Shown here: positions 28,557 to 38,070 of the stretch, piece after piece | Numbering within the stretch: the first letter of the stretch is position 1 | Layout of the letters: every line of letters starts with the position of its first letter | Source of the DNA: Nannocystis punicea | GTDB lineage: Bacteria; Myxococcota_A; Polyangia; Nannocystales; Nannocystaceae | Reading direction: 5' to 3' | Assembly (NCBI RefSeq): GCF_026965555.1 | Contig: NZ_CP114040.1 | Span: 11,300,001 to 11,364,000 of the forward strand | Length of the DNA stretch: 64,000 nt | Notes under the pieces: generated by a model | Told to the model about the DNA's origin: nothing | The model's input: only the letters and a program-made list of their open reading frames with translations | The model's database searches: none | Position numbers and translations under genes: made by a program

Positions 28557-29258
28557 CTAGCGCTCGAGGAGCGCGGCGACCTCGTTGGTGTCGAGGCGGA
28601 CCGACGGGCCCATCGTCGACGACAGCGCGATGCTCTTGAAGTACTTGCCCTTGGCCGTCGACGGCTTGAGGCGCTGCAGCGTCTCGAGCAGCGAGAGGAT
28701 GTTCTCCCGCAGCTTGTCGGGCCCGAACGACACCTTGCCCACGGGCGCGTGGACGATGCCGGTCTTCTCGGTGCGGAACTCGATGCGGCCGGCCTTGATC
28801 TCGCGGACCGCCCTGGCCACGTCCATGGTCACGGTGCCGACCTTGGGGTTGGGCATCAAGTTGCGCGGGCCGAGCACGCGGCCGAGGCGACCGACGAGAC
28901 CCATCATGTCGGGCGTGGCGATCGCGCTGTCGAACTCGAGCCAGTTCTCCTTGAGCACGCGGTCGACCAGGTCCTCGGCGCCGACGAAATCAGCGCCCGC
29001 CTCGCGCGCCTCGTTGGCCCGCTCGCCCTTGGCGAACACGACCACGCGCAGCGACTTGCCGGTGCCGTGCGGCAGGGCGCACGAGGAGCGGATCATCTGG
29101 TCGGCGTGCTTGGGGTTGACGCCCAGGCGAGCGGCGACGTCGACCGTCTCGTCGAACTTGGTGAACTTCAGCTTCGGCAGCAGTTCGACCGCTTCGGCGA
29201 GGGTGTAGCGCTTGTCGCGGTCGACCAGCTTGCGGGTCGCCTCGTACTTCTTGCCCAT
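28557..29258 (-). CDS. rplA: 50S ribosomal protein L1
   Basis: L1-stalk protein controlling E-site tRNA release; in E. coli it represses its own operon. It has 233 residues beginning MGKKYEATRKLVDRDKRYTL. The conserved GPRNLMPNPKVGTVT signature lies near residue 130. It follows rplK by 129 bp. Confidence 0.98.
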   Translation of the reverse strand: MGKKYEATRKLVDRDKRYTLAEAVELLPKLKFTKFDETVDVAARLGVNPKHADQMIRSSCALPHGTGKSLRVVVFAKGERANEAREAGADFVGAEDLVDRVLKENWLEFDSAIATPDMMGLVGRLGRVLGPRNLMPNPKVGTVTMDVARAVREIKAGRIEFRTEKTGIVHAPVGKVSFGPDKLRENILSLLETLQRLKPSTAKGKYFKSIALSSTMGPSVRLDTNEVAALLER

Positions 29259-29313
29259 TGTCTCGTGCCCTTTCCGGGGTCCCAGCGGCCTTTACGGCCT
29301 CCCCCGGGGTTGT

Positions 29314-29334
29314 CCCGGCCCGCCGCGGGCCGGG
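29314..29334 (-). other. GC hairpin between rplK and rplA
   Basis: A perfect 8-bp stem CCCGGCCC/GGGCCGGG with a 5-base loop sits in the 129-bp spacer. There is no T-run, so termination is unlikely. It could be a processing or regulatory structure. Confidence 0.45.
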
Positions 29335-29387
29335 GCTCCTGCCCGCATGTCTTCAGGGACAGGAAGGAAATTCTCGCCGCGCCGGGC

Positions 29388-29828
29388 TCAGGCCTCGACG
29401 ACGTCGATGCCCATCGAGCGCGCGGTGCCGGCGATCGAGCGCGCAGCGGCGTCGATCGAGGCGGCGTTCATGTCCTTGAACTTGTACTCGGCGATCTCGC
29501 GGACTTCCGTGGTCGTCAGCTTGCCGATCTTCTGCCGGTTCGGGACGCCCGAGCCGCCCTCGACCTTGGGGTTGGCCGCCTGCACCTTCTTCAACAACAA
29601 GATCGACGCCGGCGGGGTCTTGGTGATGAAGGTGAACGAGCGGTCCGAGTAGACGGTGATGACCACCGGAATCACGAGGCCCTGGTCCTTCGCCGTGCGG
29701 GCGTTGAACTGCTTGCAGAACTCCATGATGTTGACGCCCTTGGAGCCGAGCGCAGGGCCGATCGGCGGCGCGGGGTTCGCCAGTCCGGCCTTGATCTGGA
29801 GCTTGACGTACGCGGTTACCTTCTTCAT
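29388..29828 (-). CDS. rplK: 50S ribosomal protein L11
   Basis: GTPase-centre protein, needed for stringent-response sensing by RelA. It has 146 residues. The proline-rich N-terminal domain has IKAGLANPAPPIGPALGSKG with the proline-rich face intact; the C-terminal rRNA-binding domain ends TARSMGIDVVEA. It lies 134 bp after nusG. Confidence 0.98.
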   Translation of the reverse strand: MKKVTAYVKLQIKAGLANPAPPIGPALGSKGVNIMEFCKQFNARTAKDQGLVIPVVITVYSDRSFTFITKTPPASILLLKKVQAANPKVEGGSGVPNRQKIGKLTTTEVREIAEYKFKDMNAASIDAAARSIAGTARSMGIDVVEA

Positions 29829-29962
29829 GGCAGTGCTTCGTGACGAAAAGGGTGGGTCGGTCGGGTGGAGCGGTGCCGCTGGCGCCGCCCTTCAGGGACC
29901 GTGAGCTTGACGCCGCTCACTGGGCGGGACAGGCGTGCTGGCTTGTCGCAGATCCGCCGGCG

Positions 29963-30499
29963 TTACACAACCGGCTCGACCTCGGAAAAGTCGACCTCGA
30001 CGCGCGTCGGGCGGCCGAACAGCGACACCGACAGCCAGATCTTCTGCTTGTCGTTGTTGATCTCCTCCACCTCACCGGTGAAGTTGGCGAACGCGCCGCT
30101 GCGGACTCGAACCTGCTGGCCGACCGAATACGTGATGTTCGGCACGACCTTCTCGACGGGCGCCTGCTCGTCCGGCGGCGCCTGGCCGAGCATACGGTTC
30201 ATCTCGGCCTTGCGAACCGGCTTGGGGTTCTGGCCGCCGAGGAAGCCGGTCACCTTCGGGGTGTTCTGGACCAGGTGCCAGCTCGCCTTGGTCAGGTCCA
30301 TGCTGATGAAGATGTAGCCGGGCAGAAGCTTGTTGGTCTTCTGGACGGTCTTCTTGCCGCTCCGGGTGGTCACCTTCTCCGAGGGGATCAAGATCTCCCC
30401 GAACTGCTCCTCGAGACCGGCGTTCTTGATCCGGTCCTCCAGGGCCTTCTTTACCGAGTTCTCGTAGCCCGAGAAGGTGTTGACGACGTACCACTCCAT
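29963..30499 (-). CDS. nusG: transcription termination/antitermination factor NusG
   Basis: Binds RNA polymerase and Rho or ribosomal S10. It has 178 residues. The NGN domain starts MEWYVVNTFSGYENSVKKAL and includes LLPGYIFISMDL; the C-terminal KOW domain has GQQVRVRSGAFANFTGEVEE. It lies 21 bp downstream of secE, the universal pairing. Confidence 0.98.
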   Translation of the reverse strand: MEWYVVNTFSGYENSVKKALEDRIKNAGLEEQFGEILIPSEKVTTRSGKKTVQKTNKLLPGYIFISMDLTKASWHLVQNTPKVTGFLGGQNPKPVRKAEMNRMLGQAPPDEQAPVEKVVPNITYSVGQQVRVRSGAFANFTGEVEEINNDKQKIWLSVSLFGRPTRVEVDFSEVEPVV

Positions 30500-30520
30500 G
30501 AGAATTTGTGCCCCGATCCG

Positions 30521-30949
30521 TCAGAGAGCGTAGAGCCAGTCCGTCACGTTGGACCAGAACAGGTCCATCATCGCCAGGATGACGGAGCAGACGAGCGTGA
30601 GGACGACGACCACGATGGTGGCGACCCGCGTCTCCGCCTTGGTCGGCCACGTCACCTGCGAAACCTCGACAGCGACCTCGCTCACGAACGTGAACCAGCG
30701 CTTGTTCCGCCAGGCGATGAGCGCGCAAATCAAGGCGGTGCCAGTGCCGATCGCCGAGGCTACGTTCGGCGCCGGGCGGCCGAGCTCCCGCGGCCAGTAC
30801 GACCACAGCAACGCCCACATGTCCTCGGTGAGGTTGCTCAGGACGTACGCGAGCAGCAGAAAGCCGAGGAAAAACGCTGCGTGGGCCCATCGACTGGGGT
30901 CGAACTCACGGGCAACAACGAGCTTTCGTTTGCGCGGCGGGGTCGTCAT
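30521..30949 (-). CDS. secE: preprotein translocase subunit SecE
   Basis: Clamp subunit of the SecYEG channel. It has 142 residues and three predicted membrane helices (about 25-42, 62-80 and 108-132), as in E. coli rather than the one-helix form. The conserved amphipathic segment EVSQVTWPTKAETRVATIVV precedes the last helix. The gene lies between tRNA-Trp and nusG. Confidence 0.95.
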   Translation of the reverse strand: MTTPPRKRKLVVAREFDPSRWAHAAFFLGFLLLAYVLSNLTEDMWALLWSYWPRELGRPAPNVASAIGTGTALICALIAWRNKRWFTFVSEVAVEVSQVTWPTKAETRVATIVVVVLTLVCSVILAMMDLFWSNVTDWLYAL

Positions 30950-30995
30950 GGCAGGGGCTCAGAGTGTCCGAAGATCGGCCATCTCTGACAGGAAG

Positions 30996-31068
30996 CAGGG
31001 GGTGGGGGACTCGAACCCTCGGCCTGCGGATTTGGAGTCCGCTGCTCTACCAACTGAGCTAACCCCCT
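30996..31068 (-). tRNA. tRNA-Trp (anticodon CCA)
   Basis: A 73-base cloverleaf with acceptor AGGGGGT/ACCCCCT, D-stem TAGCTCAGTTGGTAGAGCA, anticodon loop CTCCAAA (anticodon CCA) and T-arm GGTTCGAGTC. Terminal CCA is not encoded. It lies between rpmG and secE, as in many bacteria. Confidence 0.97.
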
Positions 31069-31084
31069 GTAAGAACCCACTCTC

Positions 31085-31246
31085 TTACTTGGTCTCCTTG
31101 TGATCCGCGTGCTTCCGGCAGTGGCGGCAGAACTTCTTGAGGACGATCTTCTCGGGCGTCGTCCGCTTGTTCTTGGTCGTGGAGTAATTGCGCCGCTTGC
31201 AGGACTGGCACTCGAGCTGAATGATGATGCGGTTGCCGGCAGCCAT
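31085..31246 (-). CDS. rpmG: 50S ribosomal protein L33
   Basis: Small E-site protein of the 50S subunit, 53 residues. It has four zinc-ligand cysteines, C13, C16, C40 and C43 (LECQSCKRRNYSTTKN and FCRHCRKH), so this is the zinc-dependent form. The ATG is at 31246. The gene sits between tuf copy 2 and tRNA-Trp. Confidence 0.96.
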   Translation of the reverse strand: MAAGNRIIIQLECQSCKRRNYSTTKNKRTTPEKIVLKKFCRHCRKHADHKETK

Positions 31247-31344
31247 GGGAGCCTCGGGCGAAGGGGTCCGGTTCTAGCAAGACCCGTTCCGGTTGACAAG
31301 TTCGAGCCCGGAAGCTGACGGAAGCCAGCAGACCGGGGAGTTAG

Positions 31345-31376
31345 GGCAAACAAGGCGGGGGTCACGCCCCCCGCCT
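31345..31376 (-). terminator. terminator after tuf copy 2
   Basis: On the minus strand, 17 bases after the tuf stop, AGGCGGGGGG pairs with ACCCCCGCCT (4-base loop, 31353-31376) and is followed by TGTTTGCC. The stem is strong; the T-run is short. Readthrough into rpmG is possible. Confidence 0.65.
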
Positions 31377-31393
31377 CGTGGATTCCCGAGGTC

Positions 31394-32593
<1,200 letters not shown>

Positions 32594-32642
32594 GGCTGTG
32601 CTTCTCTGGGGGTGACGGGTTCAGTCGTCGAGAGGGATTCTC

Positions 32643-32718
32643 TGGAGCCCATGAGCGGATTCGAACCGCTGACCTCATCCTTACCAAGGATGTGCTCTAC
32701 CAACTGAGCTACATGGGC
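32643..32718 (-). tRNA. tRNA-Thr (anticodon GGT)
   Basis: A 76-base cloverleaf with acceptor GCCCATG/CATGGGC, anticodon loop TTGGTAA (anticodon GGT) and T-arm GGTTCGAATC. The terminal CCA is encoded. It is the last tRNA before tuf copy 2, equivalent to E. coli thrT. Confidence 0.97.
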
Positions 32719-32779
32719 GTGAAGTTGTCCGGAACCGGGAGGCCAGGAGGGCCGAAGCGGATGCGCAGGTCGCGCAGAG

Positions 32780-32852
32780 AGCGGGAGACGAGGGTCGAAC
32801 TCGCGACATTCAGCTTGGAAGGCTGACGCTCTACCAACTGAGCTACTCCCGC
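32780..32852 (-). tRNA. tRNA-Gly (anticodon TCC)
   Basis: A 73-base cloverleaf with acceptor GCGGGAG/CTCCCGC, anticodon loop CTTCCAA (anticodon TCC) and T-arm AGTTCGACCC. Terminal CCA is not encoded. It is equivalent to E. coli glyT. Confidence 0.97.
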
Positions 32853-32861
32853 GGTAGGCAG

Positions 32862-32946
32862 TGGATGGGGAAGGATTCGAACCTTCGAAGCGCGGTGCGC
32901 GGCAGATTTACAGTCTGCTCCCTTTGGCCGACTCGGGCACCCATCC
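32862..32946 (-). tRNA. tRNA-Tyr (anticodon GTA)
   Basis: An 85-base class II tRNA with a long variable arm. Acceptor GGATGGG/CCCATCC, anticodon loop CTGTAAA (anticodon GTA), T-arm GGTTCGAATC. Terminal CCA is not encoded. It is equivalent to E. coli tyrU. Confidence 0.97.
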
Positions 32947-33001
32947 TCGTGGTGTGGAACGATCGCTGCGTGCGTGGCCCCGGAGGCCGTTCGGTGTGGT
33001 G

Positions 33002-33074
33002 AGCTGGCGATGGGACTCGAACCCGCAGCCGCCTGATTACAAATCAGGTGCTCTACCAATTGAGCTACGCCAGC
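33002..33074 (-). tRNA. tRNA-Thr (anticodon TGT)
   Basis: A 73-base cloverleaf with acceptor GCTGGCG/CGCCAGC, anticodon loop TTTGTAA (anticodon TGT) and T-arm GGTTCGAGTC. Terminal CCA is not encoded. It is the first tRNA of the cluster, equivalent to E. coli thrU. Confidence 0.97.
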
Positions 33075-33188
33075 GTGTGGTGAGAATTCCCTCCGGGGTC
33101 TTCGTGGCGGTCGTGCCGCCGGTCAAGTGTTAGGGCTTCAGGCTAACGAAAAGCGTCGGGCCCGGTGAGGGTCCGAAAGTGGACGCGG

Positions 33189-33218
33189 TGTATAGCCGCG
33201 GATCTGGGAGGGTGTCAA
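33189..33218 (-). promoter_or_regulatory. sigma70-type promoter for the tRNA-tuf cluster
   Basis: On the minus strand a perfect -35 hexamer TTGACA (33218-33213) is followed after 18 bases by TATACA (33194-33189). The start would fall near 33182, about 108 bases before the first tRNA. The leader also contains a GTTAG/CTAAC hairpin. This is the strongest promoter match in the window. Confidence 0.75.
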
Positions 33219-33309
33219 GCCATGGCGGGCGCGCGTACGCCCGGGTGCAAGTCGGCCCGGCGGGCGGCCGATTCTCGCCAGAACGCGGCGAGAAGCGGCC
33301 TTGCGAGCG

Positions 33310-34500
33310 TCAGAGCGGCGTCAGCTCCGGCACGAACAGCTTGCGATCGACCGGACTCGGCTCGCCTTGGGCGGAGGCGATCTCCCCGGCCGCGATTTCG
33401 GGGCGGGCCTCGGGCGCCAGCGGCGGGTGCGGCTTGCCGAGAGTCGTATCACCTGCGAGCAGCACCGCCTGCAGCTCGCTCAGCTTGGCCTCGGTCTGGG
33501 CCGTGAACTCGCTCTCGTAGCCGAGCCGCCGGGCGGTCGCCAGGTTCTTCTCGAACACCCAGATCGCCTTGTTGACCACCGGCCTCAGCTGGCTCTTGAG
33601 CTCCTCGTAGTAGACCTGGCGCTGCTTGTCGTCGAGCCACTCCGGCACCGGGGCGTGCATCATGGCGTCGTAGAACTCCTCGAACAGGCTGCCCAGCTGG
33701 TAGCCCGCCGCCGAGACCCAAAACATGTGCTTGGCCTTGATGGTCTCGTTGTAGGCGTCCTGGGCCTTCTCCAGCAGGGCGAACTTGCGGGCGAAGTCCT
33801 CGGTCATCTGCTTCTCGGGCAGGCGGATCGGCACGTCGCGGAAGCGCCGGTGCCACACCGCGGCCCGGTAGAAGCGGGCCAAGCCGACGAAGTAGTAGTT
33901 GCTGAAGCGCTCGCTGCCCGCCTCCTGCGAGGCGACGAAGACCTGGTCGGCCTGCTGCAGCAGCGGCTCGGCCTGGTCGAGCTGGCCGAGCTCGAAGTGA
34001 GCGTAGCCCTGGCGGGCCAGCGCCTCGACCCTGGCGCTGGGCAGGGTGGCGCGGGCGAAGGCCTCGGCGTAGCTGTCGGCCGAGGCCTTCCACTCGCCGA
34101 GCTCGGCGTAGCAGGCGCCGCGGCGGGCGAAGAGATCGCCGGGGCCGTCGCTGAAGCGGGCCAGGTAGGCGTCGTAGGCGCGGATCGCCGCGGCGCAGTC
34201 GCGCAGGAGCTCCTGGGCCCGCGCCAGGCCGAGGTAGGCCTGGCGCACGCCGGTCTCGTCGGGGTCGCCCCCGAGGTAGCCGGAGAACAGGGCCACGGCC
34301 CGGGCCGCGTCGCCGCCAGCGAGCGCGGCCTCGGCGTCGGGCAAGGTCGCCGGACCCGTGGGGGCCGCCGCGGCCGCCTCGCCGGGCTTCACGGTGACCG
34401 CAGCGTCCTCGGGGGTGACGGTGCCGGCGGGCTTGCCGGCGCAGGCGACGGGCGCGCCCGCGAGGACGACGAGCGCGAGCCGGACGAGCGAGCGGGACAT
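33310..34500 (-). CDS. TPR-type lipoprotein
   Basis: A predicted envelope lipoprotein of 396 residues. The start at 34500 gives a signal peptide MSRSLVRLALVVLAGAPVAC with a lipobox-like end at C20 (the -3 residue is Pro, so slightly atypical). After a low-complexity Thr/Ala linker, residues about 45-215 form helical pairs of TPR type (AYLGLARAQELLRDCAAAIR; GACYAELGEWKASADSYAEA; GYAHFELGQLDQAEPLLQQA). The second half is an alpha-helical region I cannot assign. It lies 100 bp downstream of the HEAT lipoprotein gene on the same strand, so the two may act together. Myxobacterial motility and envelope complexes contain TPR lipoproteins, but I cannot assign a specific one. Confidence 0.75.
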   Translation of the reverse strand: MSRSLVRLALVVLAGAPVACAGKPAGTVTPEDAAVTVKPGEAAAAAPTGPATLPDAEAALAGGDAARAVALFSGYLGGDPDETGVRQAYLGLARAQELLRDCAAAIRAYDAYLARFSDGPGDLFARRGACYAELGEWKASADSYAEAFARATLPSARVEALARQGYAHFELGQLDQAEPLLQQADQVFVASQEAGSERFSNYYFVGLARFYRAAVWHRRFRDVPIRLPEKQMTEDFARKFALLEKAQDAYNETIKAKHMFWVSAAGYQLGSLFEEFYDAMMHAPVPEWLDDKQRQVYYEELKSQLRPVVNKAIWVFEKNLATARRLGYESEFTAQTEAKLSELQAVLLAGDTTLGKPHPPLAPEARPEIAAGEIASAQGEPSPVDRKLFVPELTPL

Positions 34501-34600
34501 CGGCGTGAGCATGGCACACGAGGCCGTGGACATCACGGCCAGATTGTGAGTTGTCGCGTCGGAGATCGCTCCGGCCGAGTTCGCGCGGGGACGCCGGCGC

Positions 34601-36331
34601 TCACTCGGAGAGCTTGGCGATCGTGTCGCGGGCGGTCAGCACGGCCTTCTGATAGCTGATGTCGGTCGTGCCCTTCTCGCCCTTCATGATGTCCTCGAGC
34701 ACGTCGACGCACTTCTGGCAGCGCTTGCCCTGCATGATGCGCGAGGCCATGAGCGCCATCGTCACGCGGGCGTCGACCTCGCGGACCTTGTAGGCCTGGG
34801 CGATCGCCTCGGCCACGGCGGCGTCACCGGGCGCCAGGCGGGTCAGCTCCATCGCCGCGTTCTCGCGCGCGACCCAGCTGGCGTTGGTGTCCTTGAGGGT
34901 CTTGAGGTAGCAGTCCTTGTCGTTCTTGCAGGTCTCGAGGGTGGTGAGGGCCGGCTCCCACTGCTTGAGGCCCTCCGCGACCTTCGGGTCGGTGTTGGCG
35001 GCGAAGGCCTCGCGCACGGTGGCGACCTGGTCGGGGCCGGCGGCGAGGACGGCGAAGCGGCCGGCCTCGATGCGGATCGACAGCGGCGTCTTGTCGGTGG
35101 TCGGCAAGGTCTCCGGGTCGCTCTCGGCGGTCTTGAGGAAGTTGGTGAGGCACTTCACGGCCTCGTCGCCGCCGACGTAGCCGAGCGACTCGACCATCAT
35201 GAACTGCTCCTCGAAGTGCACGCTGGCCTGCGTGCACGGGCAGATCGCGGCCGCGGCCTTGGGATCGCCGATCTGGCCGAGCGAGGTGACGATCGCGTTG
35301 CGCAGGTTCTCGTTGTCCGCCTTGTCCGGATCCTCTTCCTCCTCCTCGTCGGCCTTCTTCTTCTTGTCCTTCTTCTTCGGGTCCTCCTTGACCACCGGCT
35401 TGCAGGAATCCGCGGGGATGTTCTTGATCAGCGCGTCGACGGCCTGGGGGCTGCCGAGCGAGCCGAGCATCAGCGCGGCGGTGAAGCGGACCACCGGCAC
35501 GGTGCTGCCGGCCTCGACGACCTTCTTGATGACGATGTCGTCTTCCTTGCCGGTGAGCAGCTCGACGAGGCGCGGGACGGCCGGCTCGCCGATGCTGTTG
35601 AGGGACAGCTTGACGCGGTTGCTGAGGTTCTTGCTGTCGGTCTGATCGTCGGGGATCGAGAAGTTGGCGATCACGAGCGGCTCGATGGCCGCAGGGTCGC
35701 GCAGGTTGCCGAGCGCCTCGGCGACGATGCGGTGGATCTGCGGCGGCCGCATCTCGGTCGGCTGCTGCAGCGCGGCGATCAGCGCCGGCGCGGCCTTCGG
35801 GTCCTTGAGGATCCCGAGCGTGCGCGCGAGCTCGCGGCGGATCTCACCCTCGGCCTTGCCCTTGTCCTTGCTCGGGTCCTTCGTCAGGCCCTCGAACAGG
35901 CCGAGCACCGCGTCGGTCGAGCCCTTGGCCTTGGCGCGCTGGATGCCCTGCAGCGCGATCAGCACGCGCTTGCGGCCCTCCTCCGAGCCGTCGAGGGTGC
36001 CGAGCGCCTTGCTCCACAGCGGCGCGGCCTCGGGCCGGCCGATGTCGCGGAGCATCTCGAGCATGTTCACCTGGTGCTCCGGCGACGAGTCCCACTGCTC
36101 CTCGAACACCGGGATCACCTTCTGCACGAACTCGTCGAGCCGCGGGCCGTTGTCCGGCGAGGTGATGACGGTCTTGACCAGGTCCTTCATCCCCGAGAAG
36201 CCGATGCCCTTGGCGCTGGCATTGCGGATGTTCTCGATGTGCGTCTCGAAGGCGTAAGGGTCGGGCTCCTTGCAACCAGTGGTCGTGAACACCGACAGGG
36301 CAAACAGGGAGGAGAGAAGGAGCTTGCGCAT
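34601..36331 (-). CDS. HEAT-repeat lipoprotein with charged linker
   Basis: A predicted lipoprotein of 576 residues. The signal peptide MRKLLLSSLFALSVFTTTGC ends in a good lipobox with C20. Several HEAT-like units follow (for example RTLGILKDPKAAPALIAAL about 170-188; AEALGNLRDPAAIEPLV; SLGSPQAVDALI; SLGQIGDPKAAAA), a scaffold for protein-protein contacts. A highly charged linker (319-334, Lys run then Glu run) interrupts the repeats. Eight or so cysteines outside the lipobox, including CPC near 365 and CQKC near 540, suggest disulfides. A promoter candidate precedes it, and the TPR lipoprotein follows. Specific role unknown. Confidence 0.8.
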   Translation of the reverse strand: MRKLLLSSLFALSVFTTTGCKEPDPYAFETHIENIRNASAKGIGFSGMKDLVKTVITSPDNGPRLDEFVQKVIPVFEEQWDSSPEHQVNMLEMLRDIGRPEAAPLWSKALGTLDGSEEGRKRVLIALQGIQRAKAKGSTDAVLGLFEGLTKDPSKDKGKAEGEIRRELARTLGILKDPKAAPALIAALQQPTEMRPPQIHRIVAEALGNLRDPAAIEPLVIANFSIPDDQTDSKNLSNRVKLSLNSIGEPAVPRLVELLTGKEDDIVIKKVVEAGSTVPVVRFTAALMLGSLGSPQAVDALIKNIPADSCKPVVKEDPKKKDKKKKADEEEEEDPDKADNENLRNAIVTSLGQIGDPKAAAAICPCTQASVHFEEQFMMVESLGYVGGDEAVKCLTNFLKTAESDPETLPTTDKTPLSIRIEAGRFAVLAAGPDQVATVREAFAANTDPKVAEGLKQWEPALTTLETCKNDKDCYLKTLKDTNASWVARENAAMELTRLAPGDAAVAEAIAQAYKVREVDARVTMALMASRIMQGKRCQKCVDVLEDIMKGEKGTTDISYQKAVLTARDTIAKLSE

Positions 36332-36467
36332 CAGGCCGACCTTTCAGAAGACGGGGCCGCTCGGGCCGAGGAGGAGGGAGAGACGGAGGATCGCGGCCCA
36401 ATGGGGCCGGATACGGCCGCGCGGGCCATGACAGATTTGCGCCGATGTTACCAAAGGCGCGCGCGGG

Positions 36468-36496
36468 ATGTTTGCCGCAGTTTCGTCGCGCGTCAA
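36468..36496 (-). promoter_or_regulatory. candidate promoter for the HEAT/TPR lipoprotein pair
   Basis: On the minus strand TTGACG (36496-36491) is followed after 17 bases by AAACAT (36473-36468). The -35 is five of six; the -10 is only three of six. It starts right at the T-run of the upstream bactofilin terminator, so the two operons would be cleanly separated. Confidence 0.4.
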
Positions 36497-36544
36497 AAAA
36501 CCCAGGCCCGACGGGGTGCGCGGGGTTCAGGCGCAGCCCGTCGG
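36495..36544 (-). terminator. intrinsic terminator of the bactofilin operon
   Basis: On the minus strand CCGACGGG pairs with CCCGTCGG and, after a C-C mismatch, TGCGC pairs with GCGCA (36508-36544). Eight bases later come six T residues (36500-36495). It lies 66 bases after the last bactofilin stop. Confidence 0.75.
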
Positions 36545-36609
36545 TTCAGCGCCCCGGGGCGCCCCGCGGCGGCGATCTCGTTGTCGCGGGCGGGTCGCCC
36601 GGGGAGCGC

Positions 36610-37305
36610 TCAGATGCGCTCGACCTTGTGCTTGCCGCGGGCCAAGACCCGCGGGCGCGCGACCTTCTTCGCTCGCTTGACGCTGTCGCCCCAGTCGGCC
36701 TCGTCGGCCTCGCTGTAATGCTCGCTCGCATGCTCCTCGAGGCGCGGGCGGGTCAGCGACGGCTTGGCGAGCACGCTCTCGCGTCGCGGGGCGGTCCGCT
36801 GCGGGGGCAGACGAACGCCGTTCTGGGTCGCGTACGTGGCGGCGGGCCGGGGCTGGGGCGGGCGCGCCTGGGCGGCGGCCTGCGACCACTGGCGGCCTTC
36901 GCGGCGGTCGCGGCTGGACTCGGCCTCGGCCTCGAGCTCGTCCTCGTCGGGCGGCTCCATGCTGACCTGGCCGCGGAAGGCGGCGCCGGGCGCGACGATC
37001 AGGCGGGGCGCCCGGAGATCGCCGACCACGCGGGCGCTGGCGGCGAGGACGATGCTGCCGGCGGCGGTCAGGTTGCCGACCACGGTGCCGGCGACGACCA
37101 CGTCATCGGCGTGCACGTCGGCGGCGATGATGCCCTCGGGCTCGACGTAGAGCGTGGCGGAGAGGTGGATGCGGCCCTCGATCGTGCCGTGGACACGAAT
37201 GTCCTCCTGGCCAGACAGGCGGCCGACGATGTGCGTGCCGGGGGCGACGACGGTGGTGGCCTCGTCGGGCGAGGATTGCGTGGATTCCGACTGCGACACC
37301 TTCAT
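36610..37305 (-). CDS. bactofilin with long C-terminal tail (BacP-like)
   Basis: Bactofilins are cytoplasmic, nucleotide-free filament-forming proteins that scaffold cell-shape, chromosome-segregation or motility complexes. Of 231 residues, about 18-118 form the beta-helical bactofilin core (GTHIVGRLSGQEDIRVHGTI; GTVVGNLTAAGSIVLAASAR). Residues 119-231 are a charged, Pro/Arg/Glu-rich tail ending in KHKVERI. In Myxococcus xanthus the last gene of bacNOP, bacP, likewise has a long tail that binds partners. The start overlaps the stop of the preceding bactofilin by four bases. The BacP equivalence is inferred from order and architecture. Confidence 0.85.
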   Translation of the reverse strand: MKVSQSESTQSSPDEATTVVAPGTHIVGRLSGQEDIRVHGTIEGRIHLSATLYVEPEGIIAADVHADDVVVAGTVVGNLTAAGSIVLAASARVVGDLRAPRLIVAPGAAFRGQVSMEPPDEDELEAEAESSRDRREGRQWSQAAAQARPPQPRPAATYATQNGVRLPPQRTAPRRESVLAKPSLTRPRLEEHASEHYSEADEADWGDSVKRAKKVARPRVLARGKHKVERI

Positions 37306-37616
37306 CCCCCCATGTCAACGTTGCCCTTGAACGAGGCGCCGTCGGCGATGAGGATCCGCGGGGCGCGGATGTCACCGACGACGGTGCTGCTCGGGCGCAG
37401 CTCGGCGCGCTCGCTGGCGGCGACGTCGCCGCGGAGCGTGCCCTGGACTGTGATCGACGCGGCGTCGACGGTGGCCTCGACGACGCCGCCGTCCTCGATG
37501 ACGAGGGTGTCCCGGACCTGGATCCGGCCCTTGACGGTGCCCCGGACGACGAGGTGCTCTTCGCCGGTGATCTCGCCGTCGATGAGGATGCTGGAGCCGA
37601 TGACGGTGCTGGACAT
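37302..37616 (-). CDS. bactofilin, short form (BacO-like)
   Basis: A 104-residue protein that is almost only the bactofilin beta-helix: GSSILIDGEITGEEHLVVRG, then GRIQVRDTLVIEDGGVVEA and RGDVAASERAELRPSSTVVG. It lacks the tail of its downstream neighbour, so it probably co-polymerises with it. It is translationally coupled to the next gene (ATGA overlap at 37302-37305) and lies 32 bp after the first bactofilin gene. Confidence 0.85.
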   Translation of the reverse strand: MSSTVIGSSILIDGEITGEEHLVVRGTVKGRIQVRDTLVIEDGGVVEATVDAASITVQGTLRGDVAASERAELRPSSTVVGDIRAPRILIADGASFKGNVDMGG

Positions 37617-37648
37617 GAATCGTGCCTGCGGTCGGGGAAGATGGAAAG

Positions 37649-38023
37649 TCAGCGAGGGCGCGGTTGCCGGAGGACGTTGCCGGGCAGCGGGACGTCCATC
37701 TCGACGGCGCCCTTGAACTGCGCGCCGTCGGCGATCTCGACGCGCGGCGCGCGGAGGTTGCCGACCACCCGGGCGCCCTCCCGGAGGGTGATACCCTCGG
37801 CAGCGACGACGTCACCCTCGACCTGGCCGTGGATCTCGACGCTGTCGGCCTCGATGTCGGCGGCGACCAGCGCCGGCCCGGCGATGAGGAGGTGCGCCGT
37901 CAAGGCGATGCTTCCCTCCACCCTGCCCTGCACCACGACGTCTTCCTCGCCGACGAGGGACCCGCGGACGGTGATCCGCGGGCCGATGACACAGGGAGCT
38001 TCGTGGACGGCAGATCCAGCCAT
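37649..38023 (-). CDS. bactofilin, short form (BacN-like)
   Basis: A 124-residue bactofilin and the first gene of the trio. The core shows repeated beta-helix turns (GPRITVRGSLVGEEDVVVQG; GRVEGSIALTAHLLIAGPAL; GQVEGDVVAAEGITLREGAR) and ends in a short PLPGNVLRQPRPR tail. It is divergently transcribed from gshA. Three bactofilins in one operon match the M. xanthus bacNOP arrangement, but parAB and padC, found there, are not next to it here. Confidence 0.85.
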   Translation of the reverse strand: MAGSAVHEAPCVIGPRITVRGSLVGEEDVVVQGRVEGSIALTAHLLIAGPALVAADIEADSVEIHGQVEGDVVAAEGITLREGARVVGNLRAPRVEIADGAQFKGAVEMDVPLPGNVLRQPRPR

Positions 38024-38040
38024 GGCCTTTACGCCGGCGA

Positions 38041-38070
38041 AGAGTAACGGCGGGCCTGCGCCGCGGTCAA
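38041..38070 (-). promoter_or_regulatory. weak promoter candidate for the bactofilin operon
   Basis: On the minus strand TTGACC (38070-38065) is followed after 18 bases by TACTCT (38046-38041). The -10 matches only three of six positions. The start would fall about 11 bases before the first bactofilin ATG. Confidence 0.3.
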
